DNA of 64,000 bases from Pochonia chlamydosporia 170 (Eukaryota > Ascomycota > Sordariomycetes > Hypocreales > Clavicipitaceae). Where the stretch lies: NCBI RefSeq assembly GCF_001653235.2, contig NC_035792.1, positions 2,790,001 through 2,854,000 on the forward strand. The letters are read 5' to 3'. Of this stretch, positions 1 through 13,268 are shown in pieces. The stretch's first letter is position 1. Every line of letters starts with the position of its first letter. A program made the position numbers and the translations under genes. Under the pieces are notes generated by a model. The model searched no databases. It was not told the DNA's origin and saw only the letters and a list, made by a program, of their open reading frames with translations.

Positions 1-1471
1 AAGAAGCCGATGGCCGGGATGGAAGGCTAGCGTCTTCCACGTACGGATCAAGAACACCAGAAGCTGGCAGTGAACCAGCTTGGTCAATAATTTGTCCCTT
101 GGCAGCTACATTGGTGGTAGTGGCCAGTGGCCCGGTGAACAGACTCTGCGTTGCCGATCCCTTTCGTGCATATCCGTTTTGCGATAAAGAACGACCCGTC
201 ATTGAAACAGAGTCGGTAATAGACCCAGTCGTTGACGAATTGTCCGTATCAGTTCGTGTTAAGGAGATTGATCTTGTTGATGCCGGGGACCGCAAGTCGG
301 ATGATGTTCGTGCTTTAGAATTACTATTCGCCACATACGTTGAAATTGACGGTCGAGGCTGTCCCTGAGAAACACCCGAAAGGTCTTTAGTAGCAGCCCG
401 TGGCACCATGGGCTGTTTGCCAGCCGCCTTGGCGCTGAGCACAATTGGATGACCAGACGACCGAGTTGACGTACTATCCTCTGTTTCTTCTGACTCATTT
501 CCAGTGGTATTTTGTGTCCGTTCGGGAATAGGCGAAACGGTCCTTAGTTGCGTCAGGCCCCGTGTTGTCGCAGTCGGTGCTGCGTCTCTCGATGTGAATT
601 GTGCCGTGAGGGTTGGTGGCTGAGGGCTATGTCTTCGATTCAATGCTGGTCGTTTCGTTGCCGCTGTAGATTCTAATGAGGGATTCCTGATTGCGAGCGA
701 CACTTTGGTGGGCGGCGGCATTTCTAGCCCGGTGGTTGCGGTGCTTCCAGACGAGGGAATGTCGCTCTCTCTGCTTCCTTCATCATCTGAGTCGGGTGGG
801 GACACAAATCGAGCCGTCGGCTTAGGACCAGTAGTGAGTGGGCTCTTCGTCTTCTTCAGAATCGGGTGCGAAGGCGGAGGTTTTGATGCGCTTGAGGATA
901 AACTCCGTATTGATGTGTCCGTAGATCTCATTCGAGGTGGCTCTGGGCGCTGCGGCTCGTCAAGCCCACGGCTAAGGTGAGCGACTATGAGTTGCTTAGT
1001 TAAGGGGGGAACCTGTGTCAATTGATCAGCAAATATTTCGGTGGCATGCTTTTCGTGACGGTCGACATACACCAGGTCCTTCCCACCGGTTTGGTGGACC
1101 ATGGAGAGGTACGACAGTAGGTCCAAGAGAAATATCTTCATATATCTTGGCCAGTGCACGGCCGCTCAGGTACCTTCGATCACTCCCCCACACTTGCCAC
1201 CAAAAGTTTTCCAAGCGGCGGGCTGTTGGGTCTTTGAGTTTTTTGTTTGTTGTTGTATAGACTATGCACAAGCGACGGGTCAGTCACGGCTTCTGGAAGA
1301 GCTGTGGATCAAACACATGGTGAAGAGTCCAGCTAGGTGACAACACATACCATGCCAATATTCCCATATTTTATCAGCAGGGATAATAGGGTAACTGGCC
1401 ACTTCTTGATAAATATTTTTCGTGTTTATGACGATGCCCTTGGGCAGTATCATTGGCATACTTGGCTCCAT
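1..1471 (-). CDS. DUF1752 (GATA-like domain) protein, 3' end cut by window edge
   Basis: Three exons are visible: 1351-1471, 1071-1222 and 1-1012, with introns 1223-1350 (donor GTATGT) and 1013-1070 (donor GTATGT, acceptor ACACAG). At least 428 residues are encoded and the frame is still open at base 1. Residues about 30-90 carry the block IWEYWHARRLENFWWQVWGS followed by a conserved stretch ending PPNRWEGPG. This is the fungal DUF1752 domain, also annotated as the areA GATA-like domain. The motif runs unbroken across the first splice junction, which supports the model. The remainder is low-complexity Ser/Thr/Pro-rich sequence, as expected of a disordered regulatory tail. The start is the first ATG of the exon holding the domain; a further upstream exon cannot be excluded. 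The family is linked to nutrient or nuclear regulation; no specific role can be read here. Confidence 0.8.
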
Positions 1472-2008
1472 CTTGGGTGTGAGCTTGACAAGTTTGCGCT
1501 GAGGGCGAATTGGGGCCAGTCGAAATGAGGTGAGTCAAAGCCGCCAGGGACTGGGAGACTCTTGTTGAGAATGGGCCAAACCAGGCGAATGTCAGCACTG
1601 GATGGTTCTATGTTTGGTCTTGATGATTGACCATGGTGGCCAGTGAAGAAATCGAGCTGTTGAATGAGGGAACTGAGGTATCGTTGAGTGTATTCTAACC
1701 GGTGGTGGTTGAAAAGCGGCGGACTGTAGACGGAGCAGTGCCTTGAATATTAGTATGAAACACGACGTCCTTTTGGGCAGTCAATGAGAGAGCATTCGTT
1801 GACCAGAAGCAAAAACGAGCGCGCTTCCAGGGCGGACAAAAATGAACCAGAGGCAAGGCGATCGGTGGCAATGGCGACAGCGTCGCCTAAAGGAACGAAG
1901 GTCAAAATTTTTGTCCTGTCTGGTCTGCCTTTGATAATGAGTCGCGAGACGGGGGCAGAGTGAGATAAGCGGGCGGGTAGACAGCAACTTTAGTCTGGTC
2001 TCGTCCGG

Positions 2009-2023
2009 TCTGGTCTGGTCTGG
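2009..2023. repeat. (TCTGG)3 pentamer repeat
   Basis: Three exact TCTGG copies, preceded from about 1994 by degenerate copies of the same word. The complementary CCAGA word recurs in other gene-free stretches of the window. Confidence 0.8.
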
Positions 2024-4491
2024 TACCTCAAAGCTAGCTTCCAGTATTAGCTCTATTCAAGTCTGGTTGTGTCCCGCAACGGCGTTGGTTCGGCTGGTCA
2101 AATGTTCAGGTGGTCAGGCGCACCAGTGGGGTTTCGATGTTCAAGGCTTGTCTGGTGGCCCTGAAGTCTGAGGTACCTGACAAGCTGACGTGACGTGACC
2201 CGACTGAAGACAAAGGCTCGAGCTGAGGCGTTGCGGTGTCGGAATGGGCTTTTATTAGGACCCAAGTATGGGGGATGACGAATGTTGTCAAATGTCGAAT
2301 GGCGGGACAAAGAAAGGGACCGCAAGGATAATGCAAAAAGGCCGAAAGTCTCAAACTTCAAGTCTCAAGAACCTCGTACTCGGTGCTTTGTGCCTCGGGA
2401 GTCCGTCAGTTGTCTTTGGCGCCTCGTCTGCTCTTCACTGACGGAGGGGTGTGAGTGTTTTGGGAGTTCCGGAGCTTGATAAGTACCAGCCCCCGAATGG
2501 GCGGTGTTGTTCGTTCAACCGAAGAAAGGAGCCCAGGCTGTAATACCTTAACGACCTCAAGCCACTTGGCTTTGGAGCTACAAGGAGCCTATTCCCACCA
2601 GAATAGAGCTTCAAGGTTGAGATGCGGAGTACAGTAATTGTAAGGACCAGAAAAAGAATAACTGGCAAGGTGGACGGTTTTGTGCTCTATCTGGCAAGAC
2701 GAGGGCTCGAGCGGGACCCTGACAAAAGTGAAAGGTGAAGGGGGTCTCGTGACGGAGGGACAAGCCGGGGAAGGTTCGACTCGACTCAAGTCAGGTCAGT
2801 CAAGGCAAGTCAAAGCAACATTGAAGCCAAGTCAAGGCAAATCGCGGGGCACACATCCAAACAGTTCATTGCCGAATTCAAGTAACTTTACCGCAAGTCC
2901 TGGACCAAGCAGGCAGACAGACAGATGCTTTCGTTTGTCAAGAATCGAACGTTTCAAGTACAGGCACCTGACCTGGTCTGTTATCCCAGAATTCAGTCTC
3001 CCAACATGAATGATGCACCAACAACGCACGAAAGATGCAACTGGGTCCAAAAGGGCACAAAACTGGCCCGTTCGTACTCCATATTCTCCAGTGTTGCATT
3101 TCTGCACGGCATTTGAACCTATGGAGAGATGGAGCCAAGAGACGACAATACAATACGGTCTGGTAACTATTGACCACTCTGAACGCCTGGAACACCGCCA
3201 AGGACTGGCTTGTCCAACTGACCGGGAGACGTCGCAGGCCTCCAAACTGCTGCCTCTACCACATGTGCTCATGCCGGCTAGCCCAGCCTTCGTTGATGGC
3301 AACCATGGATCATGACGGAGCTGGCGTGGACCAGGTGCCAGGAGTCCCAAACTTATTAGTTCGCCGTGGTCCATCTTCACGACAGCGCTCAGTGGGGAAG
3401 ATTACATCGGATACAGGGGGTTCACATGGAAAGAATTGGAGGGTTGGAGGGGCACAGGCGACTATTGCGAAGGAAAATAGACCAACAGGCATCCCCGGAG
3501 TACTACAACCAGGCTCATTCGCCACCTCTCGATGGATGTTCCAGAGTCTAGTGGATGCCGGGACAGGGCAGAGCCTCAGCCATGGAACGAGGTACCAGGC
3601 GAGCCTTCTACTGGCTGGATCATACACAACGTCGCACAGAGAAATGACAGATGTGGTCGAATGCTGCTCGGCCGAGGAAGAAACAAAAATTGGGTGTGCC
3701 TACAGCACTTCATTATCCCTCAACTGGTATCTGTTGGTCTGATTTTGGTATTATGGTGACCGCCTCCCTTGTGGTATCCTGGCCGCGCGTCAAACAAGGG
3801 AGATGCTCCAGAAACCCAAGAAAGGGCACCTAATTGCAAATGCTGCTAGCAGCCCGACCTGAAGCCGTCGAGGGCGCCGCCTGCAACAACGTCTCAGTCT
3901 TGCAACATCCACCTTGAGAGCCCACAGACCACAGACGGCCGAGCAAGCCCCTGAAAATCACCAGCGTTGGGGTCGGCAATCCCCAAACTTGCGACAACGT
4001 CCTCCGGTGCAGCACCACATGGCATTTGTCTGGATGCCACAACGCTGACAAGATGCAGCCCGGCCAGTGGCGTCGTCCTCGTGATGAGGCATCAAGGGCC
4101 GAGCTCCAATTCTGAAGTCGGTGTGCTGGTGAGGCAGCTGGATGCGGATGTGGCTGGGCGGGTTGATGGACTTGGGCCGGCTCCTGGGCATCAACATTCA
4201 TCAACATTGGCCTTGTCCTCCGTGCCTAGGCAGTTCTCGCCAGACATGGAACAAATCTGGCCTGACCTATGAAGATCCAATTTCTAGCTCTTGATATTAT
4301 TGTTCCAGGAAGCTCAAAATCCAGTTCCCAAACGATCCAGACACATGAAGCACTACTCCAGACAAACAGCCTCTCATGCCCAAGGAACATGTCTCTTCGG
4401 ATTTGACTGGGCAAAGGGGGCGCCCGGAAAACAAAACCCAACAATGCTCAAACAAATCGTTGCTATTCAAGGTGCCGAATACTTAGAACGG

Positions 4492-4508
4492 TTTTTTTTT
4501 TTTTTTTT
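4492..4508. repeat. T17 homopolymer
   Basis: Seventeen consecutive T within non-coding sequence; likely length-variable. Confidence 0.9.
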
Positions 4509-5791
4509 CTGGTACGACCATCAGCCCAAAAGCTATTCCTGATCAGTTGCTGTTGAAGCGGTGTAGTCTGACTCAAGTCTGGAGCTGATCGCAGTTTACA
4601 CAGTTTCCCACTGCCACTGCCACTGGTGGGTTGGCCTGCCTGCCATGCAAAACAAATGAACACGCCACATAGAGCACTCTTTCCCTCCTATCCAACATGT
4701 ATCAGACTCTATAACACCCAAGTAACTCATGTTCCGAGGTTTGCCAGCGCGCTTCTCTAACGATCAGGCAGCTTTGTGGTAGAAACTTGCTTCAATAATG
4801 ACAGGTAGATCCAATATCGTAGTAACAGCGGCACACTGCGGCTTGGGGCCTCCCTACCCATGTTTGTTGCTTTCAGGATATAATGGCTGGCTTTGAGTTG
4901 GATGATCTGTTACTGCTGTTGGGACCAACAGGTGAGCCACCGCGGCAACTTACAAGAGCAAAATGTCGGGTATCTTCTCGAAGGGGCTTCGAAAGGAGTT
5001 TCCAGTCCAAAAGTGACCCTTGAGACAGTCCGTGGACAAAAAGGGCGTCAGCTTTCTTCGTCAGGCCCTGGTTGTCTGACCTGGCGATCAGTCGGGCCGC
5101 CCACCCGTGCTGACCACAAACAGTCAAGAAAGGATGGATAGATCCAAATGCTTGCCCAACCCTTGAGCCTGTTTGTTCCCGCCAGGCTGGTCCAGCCAAA
5201 CAAAACCCGTAGCGCCCACACTTCACCGAACTGTCAGAGTGAACTCTGGAGACCCCAATATGACCAGTCACTCGGCAGCCCTGATTCAAAACGGGTGGCG
5301 GAGATCTGTTTACCTGGAGAACTGAGCACATGGTATTTTCCGACATTCCCTTGAGTGTTGACGTACAAGAAGGTTGGACTGGACATTGCCATGCAGGTGC
5401 TTACCCTGCCCGTAAGGCGGCGAGCTATAGATGATGAGCTGAAGTGAAGACTCAAGGAGGTGAGGCTGGATTGCCGAATGGCAGGCAGCCCGATTCCTCG
5501 GCAACCAGGTCCGCCTTTGGCAGGTATCTTTGTGTCAACGCCTGCCAGGGTAAATAAAGTTTAGGATGGCATGTTCGCACAGGGGATACAAGGCGATGCA
5601 TACCCGAGCCAAGAAAGCTGGTCGTCAATGAGAAAACTGGCTGTCAGGTCAGCCAACGGACAACTCCTCGCTCACATGGCAGGCGTTAATCGTTGGCAAC
5701 GTACAGTTATTAGCTAGCTGGAGTCAAAGCCACCGTTCACTCTTTCCCAGTTTGAAAGTTACCTGCGCCTTCCTCAACATGACTACCTACC

Positions 5792-5801
5792 TACCTAGGT
5801 A
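5792..5801. repeat. TACCTAGGTA palindrome
   Basis: Perfect 10-bp palindrome following three TACC words. Other copies lie at 33282, 35068, 35076, 60323 and 63929. Confidence 0.85.
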
Positions 5802-8609
5802 TGTCTGTGTCCGCCGTGGATTCAATCTTAACTCAAACTTCAACATTCTGTTCAACATCGCACATCATGCAAGCAGTTAGCTGCCATCAGAGTTAAATTG
5901 TCTGCATTCGTCAACAAACATGCCCCTTTCCTGACTTAACTCCGAAACAAGCCCAACACACCACTTCAGGCAGCCGATGCAAGACACGCCGATATTAAGC
6001 CATTTTCAGTCCCGGCAAGTCCAAATGTTGGACAGCTCGTCAAATATCTGGTGCAGAGTATGCCATACGAGCAAGGTTTCGTTCGCAAGTGACCATGACC
6101 TACCTCTATGCGTTAACGGTTGGTAAATGGGTACCTACCCATTTAGGTACTTGACGAGACTGCTTTAACACTCAGGCTTGGTTCGCATTTGGCGTACCTC
6201 GCTATGCATTTCTTCTATACCCATTTCGTTTCTGAAGTGCAGCATAGTCGACCTTGATCACTCCCTTCTCACAGATTCAAGACAAAGTATCACTGTACGT
6301 GGCGGCTTGCCCCGGGACTCTGGCCACAACACGAAACTGTTTGGTTGACCGCTTATTAGAAATCTGGTGCTTAATATTCGACTCCTTTGCTAATATTGCA
6401 TCGCGGTCATGATACAAGGCATAAAGACATCTTGTCAAACACCTTGCAAGCCTTTCAATGCCACATCAGGGCCGCATCATGCATGGTGTTGGCCAACATC
6501 CGAAGCTATTCATAGCAGAGACACCGACGGGCTACCTCAAGATTCAAGTACATTCGTTATTCGTACCAGTCACGCTAGACTACCATGCCAACAGAATTTT
6601 GGCAACCTTTTAGGCGGCCGGTATGAAGGCTGAACTACAAGACGTTCGTTTGCAGCCAGCGAGACAAGATTCCACTCACAACAGCTACAAGACCTACGAA
6701 TATACCAATAATACATCACATGTGTGCCATCAGTTGCCCAGATTTGAAAAGTGTGCTGGTCTCCAGCCATGCGGCATGCCGTATCCATCCCTCATGGAAT
6801 TTATCCCGCTCTTGGTCCAAAAACTCCTAGAAAGGTGAACCTGCTAATTCCTAGTTTCTCTTGACTCAGCTTATGAGAGATGCAAACCTGAAAATGCTCT
6901 GTATTTTAAGCATTCAAGTACAGGATCCCCGCTTTGGGCAGCAGTGAACAGTCCAGGCTACCAATAGTCACGAGCAGGCCAATGCTGACATTGGTGTTGC
7001 AGATGGTGTCATGCAAGTGAGCTTGAAATCAAACGATTTGAGCCTGCTACTTGCGAGCGGTACCAACTTCATATATCTGTGAATTACTAACGGCGTCATT
7101 CCTTTTGCATGTGAAACTGCACGGAGCCGTTTTTATCTCTATCAGTTTGCGGTAATACTACTCTGTGGCGCCAGCTCAAAGGTGCCAGCAAGAAGGCCAT
7201 TTGGTCAACCCGTCCGTCGTAGACAACGCCTGGATGACACACAGCTCGGCATGCCCCTTGGCACGGCACTCAGTGAATGCAAAGGAAATTGACACGTGGA
7301 GGTTGTTATCTGCGGGACGGAATGTCATGATTGATGTTGAGCAGCCACGAATTCAACAATTGGGCTGGAGTTTAGCTTTCGCATTATGCCCCGTGGGTGG
7401 TGTTTTATCCTCAGGTTCTCTCACATGGCCAATAGTGGAAATGCAAGGCGGAATTGCTTGAGGGAACTCTTGTTCCTCTCAACCAAGATCTTCCGTAACA
7501 AGCCCAAAGGCTTTTGACTGCGCCAAAATTTGCTGCTACGATGTCTTTGCAGAAACACGACCCTCACGCCTCAGGCCAAGTCCCCCTCATGAGCAGTCAG
7601 TCTTGAGCATGCAGCCAAAGAATGGAAGTTTTTTCTGTTTGAGCAGGAAGTCCAATGGGATACCTTTATTGTAGCAAGACGTTCTAGTGGCTGTTCGCTA
7701 AATCTGCAAGCAATCACGGCTAACCTGTGAGCTTTCCTCGTTTTCTTTGTTTGAGAAGATGGGATGATCGAACTGCCTGCCACCACTCGTCAGGGCCACC
7801 ACGCATCAGCTAGATCGGCGATTACAACTCCTCCACCCTCATCGATGCAATGAGTTATCATATCGATATGAGAGGACGACAACTCTCTCCGGAGTGCTTG
7901 TCAAAGGCCCGGTTTCCCCTCACCACGGTTCAATTCGTTGAGAAAACAGAGCTGCGAGCCACACAGTTCTTTCACATCCAATGAGCTAGGAGGAGTCGAG
8001 TATCATCGGCAGCACAGCATCGCCTAGGCCATAGAGCTCGAGCTCCTTCAACCCGGCATCCATTGCGGGCAACCGGTGGGGCGGCCTCCACTCGGTATGC
8101 AAGATTGCGTCTCCGCGTCCACCGAGCCTGACAGGGTTGCTGCCAGGGAAGCTCCTGGGACCAGTTTGGTAAAGACCAGCCTTGAAGACGTCACCGGATC
8201 CTTGAAGCCTTGAAATTATTCAGGATATTACTGATCTTCGAGAGGGTGGCCGCAAGTGCCGTACTTGGGACTAGTAAAAGACGGGTCAATTCCAGCTACG
8301 ATATATGATACAAGTTTGAAATTTGTATCATTTGACCCAGCACGACTTTTGAGTGCGGTGAGATTATTATTACAGTAAAAAGCCGGAAAGACATATGAGC
8401 AGCTGCAAGCAACAGCAAATAAACGGTCATGTACCACCCCCCAAACGCCAGATGTAAACCAGGAAACTGAAACCCGTATAGGGTATTGCATAAGATGACT
8501 GATGTTTCGTTTTTATGCCAATCCTCGCCTCGCTTGTAAATGTAGTTCATTATTTTAAAACTTTTTTTGCCCCTTTACGTTTATTCTCTATTGCGGAAGC
8601 GATCTTCCT

Positions 8610-10001
8610 TTAGGTGACGGTGTAACCACCGTCGACGCGAATATCGGCGCCGGTGACGTAGCTGCTGGCATCAGAGAGCAGGAAGGACACAGGACCCATG
8701 AGGTCTTGAGGCTGACCCATCTTGCCCTGGGGGATGAGTGATGTCCACTTCTGTTTAAGATCGGGGTTCTCATCGAGAATTTTTTGTGTACTGTAAAGCC
8801 CAGTAGTTAGCAACACGGCGTTATATACTTGGTCAAGTTGGTTTCCACTCACAGAGCAGTCAGCATGTATCCGGGTGAGATGCAGTTGACACGGATTCCA
8901 GCGTGTGCCCACTCGACAGCTAGTGAAGCAGCCAAATGACGGACACCAGCCTTGGCAGCGTTGTAAGGACTATTCGTCAGGGAAGGTCAGCATTTGGTCT
9001 TACTCCGATTATTGTCATTATACAAGTGCAGAATTCGCCCCTCTCCTCTTCGAGTGCTTGATCGACATCCTGTCGAGCGGGGTTCTCCAATGAATGATAT
9101 AGTCGTCCAGAATCGCCCAAGAAAACACTTACGCTTGAGGCTGAGGAACGTTGACAATGGCGCCTGACATGCTGCCAATCATGACCATGCTGCCTGGGGC
9201 TTTCCGCGCCATGAGATGACGAGCAACCTCGGTGGCAAAGAGGTAGGTGCCGTCGACATTGACAGCCCACAGCTTTCGCATGCGATCAATTGGGTAATTG
9301 ACGGCTTCAAAGTTCTCTGTGAAGCCAGCGGAAGTGACGAGATGATCAATCTTGCCATGTTGCTCGATAACTTCAGCAATGCAGCCTTGGACAGATTCGG
9401 GGTCAGACACATCGGCGAAGTGGGCTGTAACAGTGGGAATTCTTGGAAATAGTTAGAATTGACATTTCGAGTGATTGATCACGGAAAGTAGGTCTAGTTC
9501 AACATACCGTTCAGCATTGGGGTTTTCACGGTGGAATGCATCCATGAGCAGCTGGGTCTGCTTCTGAGCTTCCTCCTCTACACAAACTATTAGCTTGCAA
9601 CGCAGCAATGGTCACATGGAAATGGTTGGCGTACTGTTCATGTCAACAAGAGCCACGTCGGCACCAGAGAAAACCATTCCCTGGGCCATAACGAGTCCCA
9701 AACCACGAGCACCTCCAGTGACGACGCCAACGCGGCCGTCAAGAGAGAAACTTGGGAGAGTGGGCTTTACAAATTGTCCACCAGTGCCTAAGACAGGCTT
9801 GCTGGAAGGCAGTTCATGCTCCTCAGGATGCTCGACTTCGATGTCAGAATCAGTCCGCGAGTAGCTACCGGGCTTGTTGCTTCGGGGAGGAACGTTATGG
9901 AGAGTGCGAGAGGCGGCAAAGGAAGGTCGTAGAGTGGCAGCGGCAGTACGCCGCGTAGCATGGCGCAACATGGGAGCAAGGATGGTCTGTCTGGAGGCCA
10001 T
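8610..10001 (-). CDS. Short-chain dehydrogenase/reductase, D-arabinitol 2-dehydrogenase / sorbose reductase type
   Basis: NAD(P)-dependent polyol/ketose oxidoreductase. The five-exon model is 9635-10001, 9508-9577, 9133-9441, 8853-8969 and 8610-8790, with introns of 57, 66, 163 and 62 bp, giving 347 residues. The cofactor glycine motif TGGARGLG lies at residues 95-102, the active-site Ser at about 236, and the catalytic YNAAK at 251-255. The last motif begins right after the 163-bp intron and confirms that junction. The C-terminus has the usual SDR glycine turn (VDGGYT). About 80 residues precede the Rossmann fold. The first 35 are rich in Arg, Ala and Ser with no acid, like a mitochondrial targeting peptide. 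The overall pattern is closest to fungal D-arabinitol dehydrogenases and Sou-type reductases; the exact substrate cannot be told from sequence. Confidence 0.85.
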
Positions 10002-13000
10002 TGCTGTGGTAGAGGAAAGTGAGGTTCGGGGGAGGAATGGATGAATAAATTCGAATGTGTTTCACGGAAGAGGGCAGATCTTTCCCCTCACGATATGGCA
10101 AAACCGATGGGTGAGGTGTCTGAAAGCAGCGAGAGTGAGGTTCAGGTGAAACCCCGAATGGCAATGCAATTCGAGACGGGTTCTGCGCACTTGATTTGCA
10201 AATACGCGTGCAAAGGGATGGAGCACAGAAGAATAGAGACGGATGAAGGAAGAAGACTGGAGCAGCGAGGAGACGATGGTGTTTGTGGTTTATATTTCGT
10301 CCACCAGACAGAGCTCTCTGTCTGCACTTTGTGGCAAGAGGGAGAGACTTGACCAAACATTTTGGCTGCATGTGTGCTGATTCGCACCCCTCCAGCTCCA
10401 GCAAACTGCCACACCCCCCTGGCGCTAAGGGCCAACATCCATGAATTGGAGGGCCTCGCAACCCCGACAGCGGGGACGGCGGAGTCGATGGGGGAGGCTG
10501 TGGGCACTAAATTGGGAATCAAGCTCCATCTCGCCCGCTGGAATTCGCAAGCCATGGATCCGTTGGAAGCTAAGTGGGCCCTCTCTCGAACCCTTTCGGC
10601 TTTGTCCATGGTGTCCATCATCTTGTCAGGAGGTCCAATGGGCGTTCAAGTTCAAGCTGTCGTTCTCCAGCTGGTGGTCAGGGCGGAAGCGATGCAGAAG
10701 CTTGCAGGACTCTAGATGGTCCATGCATCAACTGATCCTGGAGGCACCGGAACACGGGTCGTCGTGCATTTACAGGGACGGTTGTTGTACCGATTGTTGC
10801 TGCAAGATATCAAGGCCTGGCTGGCTCTTTGCTGCGGAGAAGTCAAAGAGAAACGGACTTAGAACAGGTATAAGTATCGAAGTAGACTGTTTGCAATGTT
10901 ACTTTCTGCTCCTGTACGGTATGTATGTGGTATGTAAACTTAACTACAAGTGAACGCACCGTGCCAAAGGCAGGATAAGATTAGACCCTTTGGAACAGCA
11001 TTTGAAAGCCGATTTGATGTTTGAGAAGGGGGAAAATGATAAAATTCTGGGGCAAACTGGAGCTATGCTTGCCGAGCACTGTAGCACGACAGCTCCACAA
11101 CGTCCCATCGATGTGGAAATATCGACTGCAGCGGGGCACACAAAATCGATGAAAGAAAATACCCGGCGGCACCACAGTTGTCACCGTGATATCGTCAGCC
11201 TTTAACGGGAGAATGCATGCAATTTCATGGCCAATTCAGCCAGAAAACGAGATTGTGAAGCCAACCCAGACGTTCGAAATATCGCTGGCGGCAAATAACA
11301 CAGGCGGGGTAGGAAGGGCCTAGTAGATGTAAGTCGGAGAAATCCAGACACCAGCGAGTTGCTGGCTTTAGATGCCCAATCAAACGCGGAGTCTTCCACC
11401 TCTGAGGGCAGGAGCGACCGCGGAGAAGGGGTGAATGAATCCGCGCCTTCAAGTTTCCTCCTTTCTTCCTTCTCCCTCTTGCCCTGATTTTTGTCTTTCT
11501 CTTGCGGTTCGTCGTTTCTGTGAAGAAATTGTTGAGCTCAATTGTTGCAGACTTCGCAAAGTATCCCCCTTTCCCATCTTCGTTCTTCTTACACCCTACC
11601 GTCTTCGAAACCTTCACCGACCAACATGGGTGGATGGATTGACATGGGCTGTGACAACAAGTGTAGCTAGTGGGATTTCGCCAGCAATTAAATCTTTCAC
11701 ATTCGTTTCTCCTCCGTTGCCAGCTCAGCCAAGCAAAAGCTTGTGAATTCCTTGCCACGACCCAAAACAACCATTTCAGATGGCGATCATGTTTTGGCAG
11801 GGAAGACGATGGGGGGGACTACAGAGTACAACGGCATGGGCTGGTGGTCACGCGGAACAACATGATTTTCATCCAACCTTATCTACCGGTGCCTCCCTGA
11901 GATGCAATGCCAAACTCGATACGTGTACCCTCCGAATATCAAAGAGAAAACACCCCGTTAATCAGAAGCATCCTGCAGTCGTCCTTTGGTTTCAATACGA
12001 TGGTCCCTTAACCAAGACTGTCAATTGCATGGTTGTCCGCCACGCACATGGGCTTTTTACAGGACAGCAGTGTGAGTAACGAAGTTGGTGTGCAAGCCTG
12101 GTCGGTATGTCCGTTTGCGAACAGCCACAAGATGCAGGTGTTGAGGTCGAGACACACCTTTTGCTTGGCTACCAGCAATAGACTGCATATTGGACACCTT
12201 CAGGGAAATAAACCTACAGAACTGCATGACAAAAAAAGGTACCAGCAGCCTTTGCCGACTCAATTTCCCTGTGGCACCTACAATGCTTGGCTATGCCTCC
12301 GAGCTCCCCGAATCAATCTCACGATGGGGGGAGAGGCTAAGCAGTCCACTGAACATACCCAACCCACACAAAACTTTTCAGTTTGACACACTTTATTTCT
12401 TTCTGGTACCCTCAATTTGGACAACTTGACTGTGGTGATCGCCAAAGAAAACAAACCTCCTTTAACAAGATGGCAGACTTCCGGGCAGTTGTCAACTCAG
12501 TCCAATTGGAACGACAGTGTCAAACCTTTTATCAGCCATATCTCGGTTTTTTTGATGCTGCAACAGTGGACAACAAAACTGAATCATTAGTCTGATATTG
12601 AATAGTGGTGCCTGGAGCAAATCCCCGCAACCGGACCCAAGACAGTGAGCAAACCCGGCAACAACGGCGTTGTTACCGCCAGCCCCTCGCCCATTATCAA
12701 ACTATCGTGAGCTTAGCTTGCTGGTGTATCACTTTTAATACACACTCCTGTCGGTGTAGCGATTGCGCCATCTTCCATCCCTTTCGGACCTGGCTCCACA
12801 GAAAGGGCTCGCAAAAGCATATAGTAAAAAGAAGAGAAAAATCTGCCTCGTCTTCTTCTTCTTCTTCATCTCATTCTGCAGGTGGGTACATTGGCCAAGA
12901 CAGGATGCGTACGTAGGGTTTTATAAATAATATGATTTTACTATTTTGGAGCCTATTTATTTAGTCGGACCACATAATCATTTGCGACACATTCGCAGTC

Positions 13001-13268
13001 TTGTCCACCAGATTTGATGGATGCCAGTCGTCGAAATGCTGTACGCCTTTTCCATCTGCCGACGGATATAACAATGCATTGGGCTTAGAATACAGTAACA
13101 ACCCCAGTTGCCCTACCATCACACCAAGCGGCGTGACGGCATGTCCATTTACGCCTCAATCATGATATGACTTGTCCAGCATCTTTGTTTGGCCATCGCC
13201 ATGACAACCAATCTCACGTCTAATCCGTTTCGAAGTTATTCCATGTCGTATCGTAAACTCAGATCCCT
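10002..13268. other. Intergenic: 5' region of the SDR gene and 3' region of ivdA
   Basis: About 3.3 kb between two genes on the same strand. The first 600 bases are the presumed leader and promoter of the dehydrogenase. Minus-strand frames of 159-188 codons there are random in composition. A TTC microsatellite lies at 12851-12867. No gene is supported. Confidence 0.55.
12851..12867. repeat. TTC trinucleotide repeat
   Basis: About five and a half TTC units in non-coding DNA. Confidence 0.8.

Larger units (their letters stand above)
1472..8609. other. Gene-poor interval, no supported gene
   Basis: About 7.1 kb upstream of the DUF1752 gene and downstream of the short-chain dehydrogenase. Open frames up to about 190 codons exist on both strands, but they overlap one another, have random-looking composition and show no recognisable motif. 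It holds TCTGG pentamer repeats, a cluster of AAGTCA-like words near 2775-2840, a 17-T run and one TACCTAGGTA palindrome. Confidence 0.6.

Noticed and set aside
2832..3742. Overlapping open frames of 182 (-) and 190 (+) codons
   Set aside because: They occupy opposite strands of the same DNA, have random amino-acid composition and show no motif or plausible intron.
4873..5346. 157-codon minus-strand frame
   Set aside because: Composition is not protein-like, there is no homologous motif and it is overlapped by frames on the other strand.
9895..10621. Minus-strand frames of 159 and 188 codons upstream of the dehydrogenase
   Set aside because: They lie in the leader and promoter of that gene and overlap its first exon in a different frame.
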